The translations under genes and the position numbers were made by a program. From the NCBI GenBank assembly GCA_041402045.1, contig JAWKSZ010000009.1, forward strand, positions 1-64,000: a stretch of 64,000 nt of DNA, read 5' to 3'. This DNA is from JAGQRJ01 sp041402045. GTDB taxonomy: Bacteria > Planctomycetota > J058. Below, piece by piece: positions 26,435 through 38,816 of this stretch. The notes under the pieces were generated by a model. The model had not been told where the DNA came from, did no database searches, and was given only the letters and a program-made list of their open reading frames with translations. Position 1 is the first letter of the stretch. Every line of letters begins with the position of its first letter.

Positions 26435-26952
26435 GCACCGCGATCTCGGGCAGCGCCCTGAAATACGCCGCCGCCGACGACGTGAACACCGACGTGATCT
26501 GGCCAGGCAAGTACACCTACGTGAAGCTCGACCCCCCGGCCATGGCCGAGCGCGCCATGGAGACCTTCGACCCGGACTTCCCACAGAAGGCCAAGCAGCA
26601 CTCGGTGCTCGTGGTGGGCAAGAACTTCGGCTGCGGCAGCTCCCGCGAGCAAGCCTCCCAGTGCTTGAAATACGCCGGAATCGAGGCCGTGGTCGCGGTC
26701 AGCTTCTCGCGGATCTTCTACCGCAACTCCATGAACCTCGGCCTCCCGGTGATCGAGTGCCCCGAGGCCTCCGCCGCGCTCCAGACCGGCGACCCCGTCT
26801 CGATCGACCTCGAAGCCGGCGCCCTGATCTCGGGCGAGCGCACCTTCCCCTTCGCCCCGTTCCCCCCCTTCGTGCTCGAGCTGATCCACGCCGGCGGCCT
26901 GATCGCCCAGATCCGCGCCCGCCGCGAGCGCGACCAAGGAGGCACCCCATGA
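26431..26952 (+). CDS. homoaconitase-type small subunit (LeuD family)
   Basis: A 173-residue swivel-domain subunit starting with the GTG at 26431 that overlaps the large-subunit stop (GTGA). ADDVNTDVIWPGKYTYVKL replaces the NTDxIIPARYL loop of leucine-pathway enzymes; this loop helps decide substrate size. KNFGCGSSREQASQCLKYAG is the conserved substrate-binding segment. Its stop overlaps the next ATG. It forms the heterodimer with the preceding gene product. Confidence 0.85.
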   Translation: MSTAISGSALKYAAADDVNTDVIWPGKYTYVKLDPPAMAERAMETFDPDFPQKAKQHSVLVVGKNFGCGSSREQASQCLKYAGIEAVVAVSFSRIFYRNSMNLGLPVIECPEASAALQTGDPVSIDLEAGALISGERTFPFAPFPPFVLELIHAGGLIAQIRARRERDQGGTP

Positions 26953-27944
26953 CCACGATCTGCGTCCTCGGCGGCGACGGGATCGGCCCCGAGGTGGTCG
27001 AGCAGGCGGTGCGCGTGCTCGAGGCGCTGCCCCTGGAGCTGAGCTTCACCCGGCACCCGGTGGGCTTCGGCTGCTACCAGGAGCACGGGAGCCCGCTGCC
27101 CGAGGCGACCCTCGCGGCCGCGCGCGCCGCCGACGCGGTGCTCTTCGGCGCGGTGACCACCCCCCCCGACATTCCCGGCTACAAGAGCCCGATCCTCGGC
27201 CTGCGCCGGGCCCTCGACCTCTACGCCAACGTGCGCCCCTGCCGCTCGTTCCCCCACGCGAGCTCGCGCCCGGGGATCGACCTCGTGATCGTGCGCGAGA
27301 ACACCGAGGGGCTCTACGTGGGCCGGGAGCGGGTGGAGGACGACGGCGAGACCGTGATCAGCGAGCGCGTGATCACCCGCGCGGCCTCGAGCCGGATCGC
27401 CGCCCACGCCGCGCGCCTGGCCCGCCGCCGGGGGGAAGACCACGTGACCGTGGTCCACAAGGCGAACGTGATCCGCCAGGGTGACGGCCTGTTCCGCCGC
27501 GCCGCCCGCGCGGCGATCGAGGCCGAGGGCCTCGCCGTGAAGGAGCTCCTGGTCGACGCCTGCGCCATGCAGCTCCTGCGCGCGCCGGAGTCCCTGGGCA
27601 CGATCGTGACCACGAACATGTTCGGGGACATTCTGAGCGACGAGGCCTGCATGCTCGTCGGCGGCCTGGGCCTCGCCTGCTCGGGCAACCTCGGCGAGCG
27701 CGGCGGCCTGTTCGAGCCCGTCCACGGCAGCGCCCCGGACATTGCCGGCCAGGGCGTGGCCAACCCCCTGGCCACGATCCTCTCCGCCGCGTTCCTGCTC
27801 GAACACCTGGGCCATGCCCCCGAGGCCGCTTGCGTGCGCGCCGCCGTGACCCGCGTCCTCGCCGCCGACCGCACCCCCCCCGACCTCGGCGGCAGCCTCA
27901 CCTGCGCCCAGGTCACCGACGCCGTCCTGGCCGAGCTCGACTGA
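26949..27944 (+). CDS. homoisocitrate dehydrogenase-like beta-decarboxylating enzyme
   Basis: A 331-residue member of the isocitrate/isopropylmalate/homoisocitrate dehydrogenase family. ATG 26949 has AGGAGG just upstream and overlaps the previous stop. CVLGGDGIGPEVV is the N-terminal motif. DLYANVRPCRSFP, then VIVRENTEGLYVGRERVEDD, resembles Thermus homoisocitrate dehydrogenase more than LeuB. The metal aspartates are in TTNMFGDILSDEACMLVGGL, and GGLFEPVHGSAPDIAGQGVA is the cofactor region. Predicted product: 2-oxoadipate plus CO2 and NADH. Together the cassette supplies the upper half of the alpha-aminoadipate lysine route. The LysW-dependent lower half is not in this window. Confidence 0.82.
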   Translation: MTTICVLGGDGIGPEVVEQAVRVLEALPLELSFTRHPVGFGCYQEHGSPLPEATLAAARAADAVLFGAVTTPPDIPGYKSPILGLRRALDLYANVRPCRSFPHASSRPGIDLVIVRENTEGLYVGRERVEDDGETVISERVITRAASSRIAAHAARLARRRGEDHVTVVHKANVIRQGDGLFRRAARAAIEAEGLAVKELLVDACAMQLLRAPESLGTIVTTNMFGDILSDEACMLVGGLGLACSGNLGERGGLFEPVHGSAPDIAGQGVANPLATILSAAFLLEHLGHAPEAACVRAAVTRVLAADRTPPDLGGSLTCAQVTDAVLAELD

Positions 27945-28190
27945 ACCTCGCCCGCGCCAGGCGCGTCCCGCCAGCGTGCTGGACCTCCGCCTCCGCGCCC
28001 TCGAGCGCGCCCGCCGCGCGAGCCACGACCCGCTCGACTCGCGCACCTAGAAAGCACCGGCGCGCTGCCCTGAACGGGCGACCCCGCTTCGCCGCGAGGC
28101 TACGTGACCACGGGCGAATTCGCGCGCACGGTGTTCAAGGTGTTGCACCTTCTTCGCGACGCGCCCATGGGGAACCGCGCGCACCGCGGC

Positions 28191-28196
28191 TAGGCT
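28191..28196 (+). promoter_or_regulatory. -10-like TAGGCT, leaderless spacing
   Basis: TAGGCT followed by CGAACCC and the GTG at 28204, the same hexamer and gap as before the TetR gene. No ribosome binding site is present. Confidence 0.4.
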
Positions 28197-28203
28197 CGAA
28201 CCC

Positions 28204-28791
28204 GTGAGCGACGCTCGACTGCACCAGCTCGAACGCGCCTGGGCCGAGTCGGGGGCCGAGGGAGACGCCGCGCGCTACCTCCACGAGCGAGTGCGCCAGG
28301 GCGACCTCACGTTCGAGCGCCTCGAGCTCGCCGCCTACTGCGGCCACGAAGCGGCCCGTCGTGTCGCGGGGAAGGTCGCGGTCCCTCCGAGCTTCAACGC
28401 GCAGATCGAAGGCCTCGAGCGCTGGGGACGCGCGGTCATGGTCCGCGCGGGTCACGCCGCGCTGGCCCAGAGCTTCCGCGCCCAACGCACCGACACCCTC
28501 GAGGCCCGCGCCGTGCAGGCCGTGGAGTCCTGGCTCGACGACGCCCCGGGCGCGACCGTCAGTGTGCTCGAGAGCTGGCGCGCGCTCCACGAGGAGTATT
28601 GGGAGGGGGTGACCGAGGCCGCGCCGTTGACCCTGGCCTACGCCGACGCCGTGACCTGCGTGTGCCGCGCCGTGATCGGGCAGGGCTGGGTGCGCTCGAC
28701 CGTCCAGGCCTTCCGCCACCTGGCCGACCCCTTCGCCGGCTGGGAGACCGCCCAGCGCGCGCTGCGCCTGTGGGCGCTGGGTCCCCGTTGA
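28204..28791 (+). CDS. paralogous family protein, unknown function (copy 1)
   Basis: A 195-residue soluble protein beginning MSDARLHQLERAWAESGAEG and continuing DAARYLHERVRQGDLTFERL, then ELAAYCGHEAARR. Two other genes here (30447 and 45763) open with the same helical pattern: R-L-x-R-A-W-x-x-S-G, a YL-x-ERV-R-x-GDL step and an LAxYxGxxAA helix. The rest is alpha-helical without motifs. It is followed, with a 4-nt TTGA overlap, by a broken kinase gene, so the pair was probably an operon. I cannot assign a function; the repeated association suggests a lineage-specific family. Confidence 0.65.
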   Translation: MSDARLHQLERAWAESGAEGDAARYLHERVRQGDLTFERLELAAYCGHEAARRVAGKVAVPPSFNAQIEGLERWGRAVMVRAGHAALAQSFRAQRTDTLEARAVQAVESWLDDAPGATVSVLESWRALHEEYWEGVTEAAPLTLAYADAVTCVCRAVIGQGWVRSTVQAFRHLADPFAGWETAQRALRLWALGPR

Positions 28792-29163
28792 CGGACGCCC
28801 ACACTGGGGGTCCTGCAGTCCTACAGACGCTGCGCCCCTGGCCGCGCTGCGACGAACTCGCCGACGCGATCGAGGCGCACCTCGCAGCCTGCGGAGCCGT
28901 GGCGCCTCCCCCCGCCCAGGGCCACCCTCCGCTGGAGGGAGCCGGCCGCTGGTCTCGATCGGGCGCTACCAGGTCCGCGCAGAGCTGGGCCGCGGGGGGT
29001 TGGGCGCGGGGCTCCGCGCCCACGACCCGGAGCTGGGTCGCGACGTGGCGATCAAGCTCCTGCGCCTGGCGGCGAGCCCGTCGGCGCTCGCGCGCTTCGA
29101 GCGCGAGGCCAACGCCCTGGCCCGGCTGCGGCACCCGCACGTGCTCGCGATCGACGGCATGGG
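28788..29163 (+). pseudogene. Ser/Thr kinase N-terminal relic
   Basis: From a TTG overlapping the previous stop the frame reads LTDAHTGGPAVLQTLRPW and PRCDELADAIEAHLAACGA. It then must shift near 28945 to continue as SIGRYQVRAELGRGGLGAGL, RDVAIKLLRLAAS and ARFEREANALARLRHPHVLA. That is the glycine loop, catalytic-lysine strand and helix C of a bacterial Ser/Thr kinase. It stops abruptly after IDGMGG at 29163, where GC-type hairpin repeats begin. No HRD, DFG or later motif is found downstream. So both a frameshift and a truncation have inactivated it. Confidence 0.75.
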
Positions 29164-29420
29164 CGGCCGGGGATCAACCCACGGGTGCGAATCGGCAGGG
29201 CCTCTCCAATCCTGCGCGTGTGCCCACACAGGGGTAGGGGCGGGGTTTAGCCCCGCCCGCGGGTGTCGGGCCGTGTTCGCAGGAGAAGGACTCTGGGCGT
29301 GTGCCCCCGAGCGGCGGAGCGATCCGCGGGCTGCAGGTTCCCTCTGCGCCGAGACGCGGACGGACGAACCCGGGCGGGGATAAGCCCCGCCCCTACCCCA
29401 CTTCAGAGCGATCCGGCGAT
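29164..29420. repeat. inverted pair of GC-type hairpin repeats ending a kinase relic
   Basis: A forward core at 29231-29262 (GGGGTAGGGGCGGGGTTTAG and its arm) and an inverted core at 29371-29400 (GGGCGGGGATAAGCCCCGCC). The left flank GAATCGGCAGGGCCTCTCCA, then ATCCTGCGCGTG, is nearly repeated at 45150-45185. Nothing else is seen up to the next gene at 29498. Confidence 0.8.
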
Positions 29421-29497
29421 TCATGGGCCGAGACAACCGGTGCGAGCCTCGTGCCGAACACCTGAGGCTCGACCCCGCCCTACCCCGGACACAGGCC

Positions 29498-30367
29498 CTA
29501 GTTCGGGAGCAGGTCGAGGCCCACCAGGCGGGCCGCGTCCTGGGGCTCGGAGAGCTCGCGCAGCGTGGCCTGGGCCTCGGCGACGCGGGCGTCGCGCTCG
29601 GCCTGCCGCGCGCGGAACTGCTCGAGGAGCTGCGCGTCCGGGGTGTCCTCGGCGGCGGCCTGCAGGCGCTCGAGGAGCTCGAAGCGGTCCCAGGCCTCCT
29701 CGCGCTGGGCCTGCACGACCTGCTCCACGTGGGGGGCGATCACGGTGGCCACGCCGTCGCCCAGGAGCTGCTGCACGCGGCGCTGGCGCGCGGTGGCCTC
29801 ACGGTCGAGGCGCTTCCAGGTGTCGAGGCGCACGAGCTGCACCGGCTCGAAGATCTCGCGCCCGCGCTCGGTGAGCTTGTGGCGGAAGCGGTCGAGGCGC
29901 CAGCGCTTGAGCCTCTTGGCCGCCTGGTTCTGGGCCTGCTTCATGGCCTGCACCTGCTCGCCGCTGAGCAGCAGGATCTCGCGCAGCTCCTGCGGCCCGC
30001 GCTGGTGCAGCGCGGGGAGCTTCTCGAAGCCCGTCCACTGGTCCTGGGTCAGCGCCTGCTTCCAGACCTCGAGCAGCTCGTCGCGGGCGGCCTGGACCTG
30101 CTCCAGGATCTGGGCCTGGGCGTCCGCGCGCAACGCGTCCAGCCGCTCCTGCTGATCGGGCCGCGGGACCAGCGCCTGGGGGAAGCGGTCGAAGTCGAGG
30201 CGGTTCTCGACCTCGCGCTGGATCCCGCGCAGCTCGTCCTCGGCCCAGGGCGGCGCCTCGTCCGAGCCGCGCACCCAGGTGCCAGGGGGCGCCTGCGGGT
30301 CGGGGGCCGCGTGAGCGACCAGGGTCCACGCGAGCGGGCACAGCAACAGCAGGCGGAGGGTCTTCAC
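29498..30367 (-). CDS. exported coiled-coil protein, unknown function
   Basis: A 289-residue protein. The start is a GTG at 30367 with a TAGCGT box 6 nt upstream and no Shine-Dalgarno. The signal peptide is MKTLRLLLLCPLAWTLVAHA, with cleavage near AHA-AP. The mature part is almost wholly helical and rich in Gln, Arg, Glu and Leu (QAQILEQVQAARDELLEVWK, then LTQDQWTGFEKL). The LTQDQW element recalls the LTxxQ motif of CpxP-like periplasmic helical proteins, but only weakly. Probably a periplasmic helical hairpin or scaffold protein. Divergent from the next gene. Function unknown. Confidence 0.65.
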   Translation of the reverse strand: MKTLRLLLLCPLAWTLVAHAAPDPQAPPGTWVRGSDEAPPWAEDELRGIQREVENRLDFDRFPQALVPRPDQQERLDALRADAQAQILEQVQAARDELLEVWKQALTQDQWTGFEKLPALHQRGPQELREILLLSGEQVQAMKQAQNQAAKRLKRWRLDRFRHKLTERGREIFEPVQLVRLDTWKRLDREATARQRRVQQLLGDGVATVIAPHVEQVVQAQREEAWDRFELLERLQAAAEDTPDAQLLEQFRARQAERDARVAEAQATLRELSEPQDAARLVGLDLLPN

Positions 30368-30373
30368 ACCCCG

Positions 30374-30379
30374 ACGCTA
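30374..30379 (-). promoter_or_regulatory. -10-like TAGCGT, leaderless spacing
   Basis: On the minus strand TAGCGT, then CGGGGT, then GTG at 30367. Confidence 0.35.
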
Positions 30380-30446
30380 GCCCAGATCCCGTCGGAAGGC
30401 CAGGCGCGCGCTGGCACGCGCGCCCGACCCGAGCCACCGTGGCTCC

Positions 30447-31895
30447 ATGGCGGACGCGCAGCGGCGATCCCTGGAGCGCGCGGTCTTGGCGGGCGAGCAG
30501 GCCGAGGCGCTCCTGCGCGCGCGGGTGCGCAGCGGTGAGCTCTCGGAGCTGGCGCTGCGCTTCGCCGCCTACCTCGGGCGCGAGGACGCGGCCCGCGTCG
30601 TCGGAGCGTCGGTGCCCGAGCTCTTGCCTGCGCGGCGCCTGCGCCGCGTGCTGCGCGCGGGGATCCCCAGCGGCGCGCCGGGAGAGACTGAGCGCCTGGA
30701 GGACCGACCGACGCTCCTGGCGTGGGGTCTGGACTGCGCCGCGCGAATCCAGGAGCTGGCGCGCCCCTGGGAGCCCGAGGTGGAGTCGGCGCTCGCGAGC
30801 CTGCGCACTGCGGACCCGACGTCGCGCCGGCCCCCGCCCTGGGCCTACGGCTCCCTGAACCAGGCGGCGTATGCCGACCGCGCGGGGTCGGAGGAGCTGC
30901 GGCTGCTGCTCGCCAGCCTCCTGAGCGCCTGCTGGGAGTCCTCGGCTCACCTCCGCGCCAAGGCCGCCGAGGAGGTCGTGAGTCGCTTCCTGCACGCGAT
31001 CGAGCGCAAGGCTCCCGCCGCGGTGGGTCTGCGCGAGGCGGGGTGGTGCGCCGCGCGCCTGGCGGGGCACCTCCTGGGCGACCGCCTCTCGCCGGTGGTG
31101 CCCCTGGACCCGGCCGGGCTCGAACCCGAGGTCCCGCGCAGCCGGGCATGGATCCCCCTCGAGCGCGGCGCGCGCTGGCGCTGCACCCCGATCGTCGCGG
31201 CCCAGGTCGCGGTCCAGGACGACGACCTGCGCCGCGGCCTGCGGGCCGGGCTCGAGGCGCTGAGCGGCGAGGCCCCGGACGTGACCCCCGTGCCGTCCAC
31301 CGGCGGCGGCGCGTGGTTCTCGCTGCCCTTGGACTCGCGCACGAGCTGGCGCCGTCGCGCGCGGGCGCACCTCCTCGTGCGGCAAATCGACGCGCGCCAG
31401 GTCGAGCTCATGCCGCTGCACACCGCGGCGGCGGTGCGGGTCGACGAAGAGACCAACCTGTTCACCGGCGAGGTCACTCGCACCTGGATCAACCGGGGCA
31501 ACTGCCGCCTCGTGGAGCCCGCGGGCGACGCCGCCTGGATCCTGCACCGCCTGGGGTGGGCCGACTTCGGGGAGCCCTTGTTCGCGGCGGAGCTGGGGGA
31601 GGTGATCGAGCGCTTCGCCGCGCTCCTACGCGACGCGGCGCGGCTCAGCGGCGAGGCCCGGACCGCGCTGTTCGACCGCGCGGCCCGTCCGCACGTCTCC
31701 CGTCGCGAGGCCGAGCGCGCCGCCCGGGCCGAGGAGGTCCTCGCCGGCAGCCGGGAGGTCACGGGGGATCTCGAGGTGCGCGACGGCGACGTGCTCCAGG
31801 GCGCCTGCCCCCGCTGCGGCGCGAGCGGCGAGCTGCGGGTGTGCCACGAGGGTCGCGTCGTACTCTGTTACCCCTGCTACTTCGCCTGGTGGTGA
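30447..31895 (+). CDS. paralogous family protein with C-terminal zinc ribbon (copy 2)
   Basis: A 482-residue soluble protein. The first 60 residues (MADAQRRSLERAVLAGEQAE, then LLRARVRSGELSELALRFAA and YLGREDAARV) match the N-terminal helical module of the genes at 28204 and 45763. The centre is long and mainly helical with a beta-rich part around FSLPLDSRTSWRRRARAHL and LFTGEVTRTWINRGNCRLVE. The C-terminus carries a zinc ribbon, CPRCGASGELRVCHEGRVVL followed by CYPC. No catalytic motif is recognised. The family head plus a metal-binding tail suggests a protein- or nucleic-acid-binding role, but that is inference. Confidence 0.6.
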   Translation: MADAQRRSLERAVLAGEQAEALLRARVRSGELSELALRFAAYLGREDAARVVGASVPELLPARRLRRVLRAGIPSGAPGETERLEDRPTLLAWGLDCAARIQELARPWEPEVESALASLRTADPTSRRPPPWAYGSLNQAAYADRAGSEELRLLLASLLSACWESSAHLRAKAAEEVVSRFLHAIERKAPAAVGLREAGWCAARLAGHLLGDRLSPVVPLDPAGLEPEVPRSRAWIPLERGARWRCTPIVAAQVAVQDDDLRRGLRAGLEALSGEAPDVTPVPSTGGGAWFSLPLDSRTSWRRRARAHLLVRQIDARQVELMPLHTAAAVRVDEETNLFTGEVTRTWINRGNCRLVEPAGDAAWILHRLGWADFGEPLFAAELGEVIERFAALLRDAARLSGEARTALFDRAARPHVSRREAERAARAEEVLAGSREVTGDLEVRDGDVLQGACPRCGASGELRVCHEGRVVLCYPCYFAWW

Positions 31896-31944
31896 GCGAG
31901 CTCCGCCCAAAGTCCGCGCTCCGCGAGGCCCTAGGGGTTCGGTG

Positions 31945-32765
31945 AGGTGGAGGACGCTCATACCGGGAGCAGCAAGCTGCTCCCACAGGCGTTGTGCGGG
32001 GTCGTGAGCGGATCGCTTCGCTCGGACTGCCGCTGCGCGAAAGTCCCCTCGACTCTGCGGAGGTTCGCCGCGTAGCGGCCCCCCAGGCGGAGCGAGGCGG
32101 TCACCCTCACGCCCACACGCTGGTAGGGGAGCAGCTTGCTGCTCCGGTATGTGCGTCCCTCCACCTCACCGGCCGTGAGGGCACCGCCAGCGGCCTCTCC
32201 CCGCGGAGCGAGGCGGTCACCCTCACGCCCACACGCTCGTAGGGGAGCAGCTTGCTGCTCCCGGTATGGGCGTCCCTCCACCTATCCGGCCGTGAGGGCA
32301 CCGCCAGCGGCCTCTCCCCGCGGAGCGAGGCGGTCACCCTCACGCCCACACGCTCGTAGGGGAGCAGCTTGCTGCTCCCGGTATGGGCGACCCTCCACCT
32401 ATCCGGCCGTGAGGGCACCGCCAGCGGCCTCTCCCCGCGAAGCGGGCGGCTCCCTCACGCCCACACGCCGTAGGGAGCAGCTTGCTGCTCCCGGTATGGG
32501 CGTCCCTCCACCTATCCGGCCGTGAGGGCACCGCCAGCGGCCTCTCGCGGAGCGAGGCGGTCACCCTCACGCCCACACGCTCGTAGGGGAGCAGCTTGCT
32601 GCTCCCGGTATGGGCGTCCCTCCACCTATCCGGCCGTGAGGGCACCGCCAGCGGCCTCTCCCCGCGGAGCGAGGCGGTCTCCCTCACGCCCACACGCTCG
32701 TAGGGGAGCAGCTTGCTGCTCCCGGTATGGGCGTCCCTCCACCTATCCGGCGACGTGGCACCCAC
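31945..32765. repeat. type-D hairpin repeats: one inverted copy plus six tandem units
   Basis: An inverted copy lies at about 31945-31985. Six direct units of 112-117 bp follow, starting at CCCTCACGCC at 32104, 32220, 32337, 32452, 32564 and 32681. Each unit has the palindrome GGGAGCAGCTTGCTGCTCCC, then GGTATGGGCGTCCCTCCACC, TATCCGGC, CGTGAGGGCACC, and GCGGAGCGAGGCGGTCA. CCCTCACG at the unit start can pair with CGTGAGGG near its end, giving an outer stem around the inner hairpin. The 950-bp gap between 31896 and 32849 holds nothing else. Confidence 0.9.
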
Positions 32766-32849
32766 AGAAGCGGGCGCGGGAACGCTCCGCCCCAACCGCT
32801 GGCGGGATTCCCCTGACGCGTCCAAGGTAGGGCGAGAGCGAGGCTCGCG

Positions 32850-33473
32850 GTGAGGTTCGACTATCCCGCCGAGTATTCCGACGCGTTCGGCCGCGAGTCC
32901 GTGCGCCTCACCAGCGACGGTGCCGTGCTGAGGCTCGAGCTGCGCGGGTTCGCGTTCGAGGGTTCGAGCTTCGACGTCCTGTGGCCGGTCGCCGTCGAAG
33001 CCGGAGAGGCTGCCTTCAACTTGCACCAAGGCTGCCTCGTCGACTTCGCCCTCGAGTTCGAGGTCCCCATGCCGATCGACCGGCATGGGGGGAGTGAGCT
33101 GTGCCTGCTCTTCGTGCGGGTCGAGGTCACGCAGGAGTCAGAGGTCGTCAGCCTGAGGCTGCAACTGGACGACCTCTACTACGCCTCGTCGGGACGCACG
33201 GGTGGCTTCGAGGACGAGTTGCTGTCGCTCATGCGCGTGCTGCCTCCAGGGGTACGGCTCCGCTCATGCTTCACCTGCGCCTACTCGGACTACTCCCCCT
33301 CCGGCGGGCACATGTTCGGCGGCATGACCTGTTACCGAGACAACCGGGAGGCCTACCTCCAGGTTCGTACGAAGCACGACTACCTCACGCTCGGCGGGGG
33401 CCTCCCCACCCATGAGCTGTGGCTGTGCGGGGAGTTCGAGCCCCGCGTGCCGGGGACCGGCTATCGCGGCTAG
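32850..33473 (+). CDS. conserved hypothetical protein (DUF6304-like, uncertain)
   Basis: A 207-residue soluble protein starting with GTG 32850. The N-terminal half is beta-rich (RLTSDGAVLRLELRGFAFEG). The C-terminal half has the distinctive run SCFTCAYSDYSPSGGHMFGG, then MTCYRDNREAYLQVRTKHD and a C-terminal EFEPRVPGTGYRG. I recall that pattern from a widespread family, possibly DUF6304; the name is from memory and uncertain. Three Cys and a His could bind metal. No partner genes are evident; it lies between a repeat array and the RND operon. Confidence 0.6.
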   Translation: MRFDYPAEYSDAFGRESVRLTSDGAVLRLELRGFAFEGSSFDVLWPVAVEAGEAAFNLHQGCLVDFALEFEVPMPIDRHGGSELCLLFVRVEVTQESEVVSLRLQLDDLYYASSGRTGGFEDELLSLMRVLPPGVRLRSCFTCAYSDYSPSGGHMFGGMTCYRDNREAYLQVRTKHDYLTLGGGLPTHELWLCGEFEPRVPGTGYRG

Positions 33474-33564
33474 GCGCCCGGCGCCCGCGCCCACGCGTTC
33501 ATGAAAGAACGTTCACGCAGTTCGGGGACGCGACACGCTGCTTCCCGCGTTTTCGCTGGGGGAA

Positions 33565-33570
33565 TAGAGT
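33565..33570 (+). promoter_or_regulatory. -10-like TAGAGT for the RND operon, leaderless spacing
   Basis: TAGAGT, then GTCCGC, then ATG at 33577. The preceding 100 bp are less GC-rich than usual for this window, as expected of a promoter. Confidence 0.4.
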
Positions 33571-33576
33571 GTCCGC

Positions 33577-37790
<4,214 letters not shown>

Positions 37791-37831
37791 GCCGCGGGGG
37801 CCACGCAGGCCCCCCACGCGAAGGAGGCCTC

Positions 37832-38806
37832 ATGCTGCGCTTCGGAGTCCTCGGCGCCGCCCGGATCGCCCCGGCCGCGCTGCTCGAACCAGCCCAGAAC
37901 CTACCCGGGGTCGAGGTGGTCGCGATCGCCTCCCGCGACCCCCAGCGCGCGCGCCCGCTGGCCGACCGCTACGGCGTCCCGCGGGTGTGCACCTACGGCG
38001 AGCTCTACGCCGACCCGGAGGTGGACGCGATCTACGTGGCGCTCCCCGCCTCCGCCCACGCCGACGCCGCGCTCCACGCCCTCGACGCGGGCAAGCACGT
38101 GCTCGTGGAGAAGCCCTTCGCCAGCAACGCCGGCCAGGCCAAGCGCGTGGTCGCCGCGGCCCAGGCCGCGGGGCGCGTGTGCGCCGAGGCCTTCCATTGG
38201 CGCTACCACCCCCTCGCCGCGCGGATCCAAGAGGCGGTGCGCGAGCTCGGGGCCCTGGAGGAGGTCGACGCCGGGTTCACCGTCGAGATCCCCACGGAGG
38301 ACGAGGTGCGCCACGCCTACGCGCTGTCGGGTGGCGCGCTCATGGACCTCGGCTGCTACGCGCTGCAGTGGGTGCGCTTCGTGCACCCCGCCGGCGAACC
38401 CCGGGTCGTGCGCGCGCGCATGCGCGAAGGCGCGCCGCGGGTCGACGTCGAGACCGAGGTCGAGCTGGCCTACCCCGACGGCACCGCCGCCAAGGTCCTC
38501 ACCTCCATGAGCGCCGGCACCGAGCGCCGCGCCTGGCTGCGGGTCGTGGGCGAGCGCGGGACCCTCGAGGTCGACAACCCCCTGGCCCCCCACACCGGCC
38601 ACGAGCTGCGCCTCGAGCTCGACGGCGCGCTCCGCCGCGAGACCGTCGACGACGACGAGACCACCTACCAGCACCAGCTCCGCGCCTTCCTCGACGCCGT
38701 CGAGTCCGGGACCCCGCTCCCCACCGGCGGCGACGACGCGATCGCGACCCTGGAGCTGATCGACGCCGCCTACAAGGCCGCGGGGCTGCCCCTGCGCGGC
38801 GTGTAG
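37832..38806 (+). CDS. Gfo/Idh/MocA-family oxidoreductase
   Basis: A 324-residue NAD(P)-dependent oxidoreductase. ATG 37832 is chosen for the AAGGAGG 5 nt upstream; an upstream in-frame start at 37787 overlaps the RND gene. LRFGVLGAARIAPAAL is the Rossmann fold, VDAIYVALPASAHADAALHA leads to the conserved KHVLVEKPF with catalytic Lys, and AEAFHWRYHPL follows. The C-terminal domain is the usual beta-sheet. Family members act on sugars or inositols; the substrate is not predictable. It is 41 bp after the pump gene and may be co-transcribed without functional link. Confidence 0.9.
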   Translation: MLRFGVLGAARIAPAALLEPAQNLPGVEVVAIASRDPQRARPLADRYGVPRVCTYGELYADPEVDAIYVALPASAHADAALHALDAGKHVLVEKPFASNAGQAKRVVAAAQAAGRVCAEAFHWRYHPLAARIQEAVRELGALEEVDAGFTVEIPTEDEVRHAYALSGGALMDLGCYALQWVRFVHPAGEPRVVRARMREGAPRVDVETEVELAYPDGTAAKVLTSMSAGTERRAWLRVVGERGTLEVDNPLAPHTGHELRLELDGALRRETVDDDETTYQHQLRAFLDAVESGTPLPTGGDDAIATLELIDAAYKAAGLPLRGV

Positions 38807-38816
38807 CTGGCGGACC

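Noticed and set aside
27945..28060. Short ORF VLDLRLRALERARRASHDPL, similar to the N-terminus of the paralogous family
   Set aside because: About 24 codons, no ribosome binding site and weak similarity; may be a tiny relic but not supportable as a gene.
28900..29383. Active Ser/Thr kinase at this locus
   Set aside because: Only the N-lobe is present; HRD and DFG regions are missing and replaced by repeat DNA, so it is listed as a pseudogene.
32136..32830. ORFs on both strands through the type-D array
   Set aside because: Periodic translations (CCSRYGRPSTYPAVRAPPAA-like) follow the 112-117-bp unit and have no independent support.
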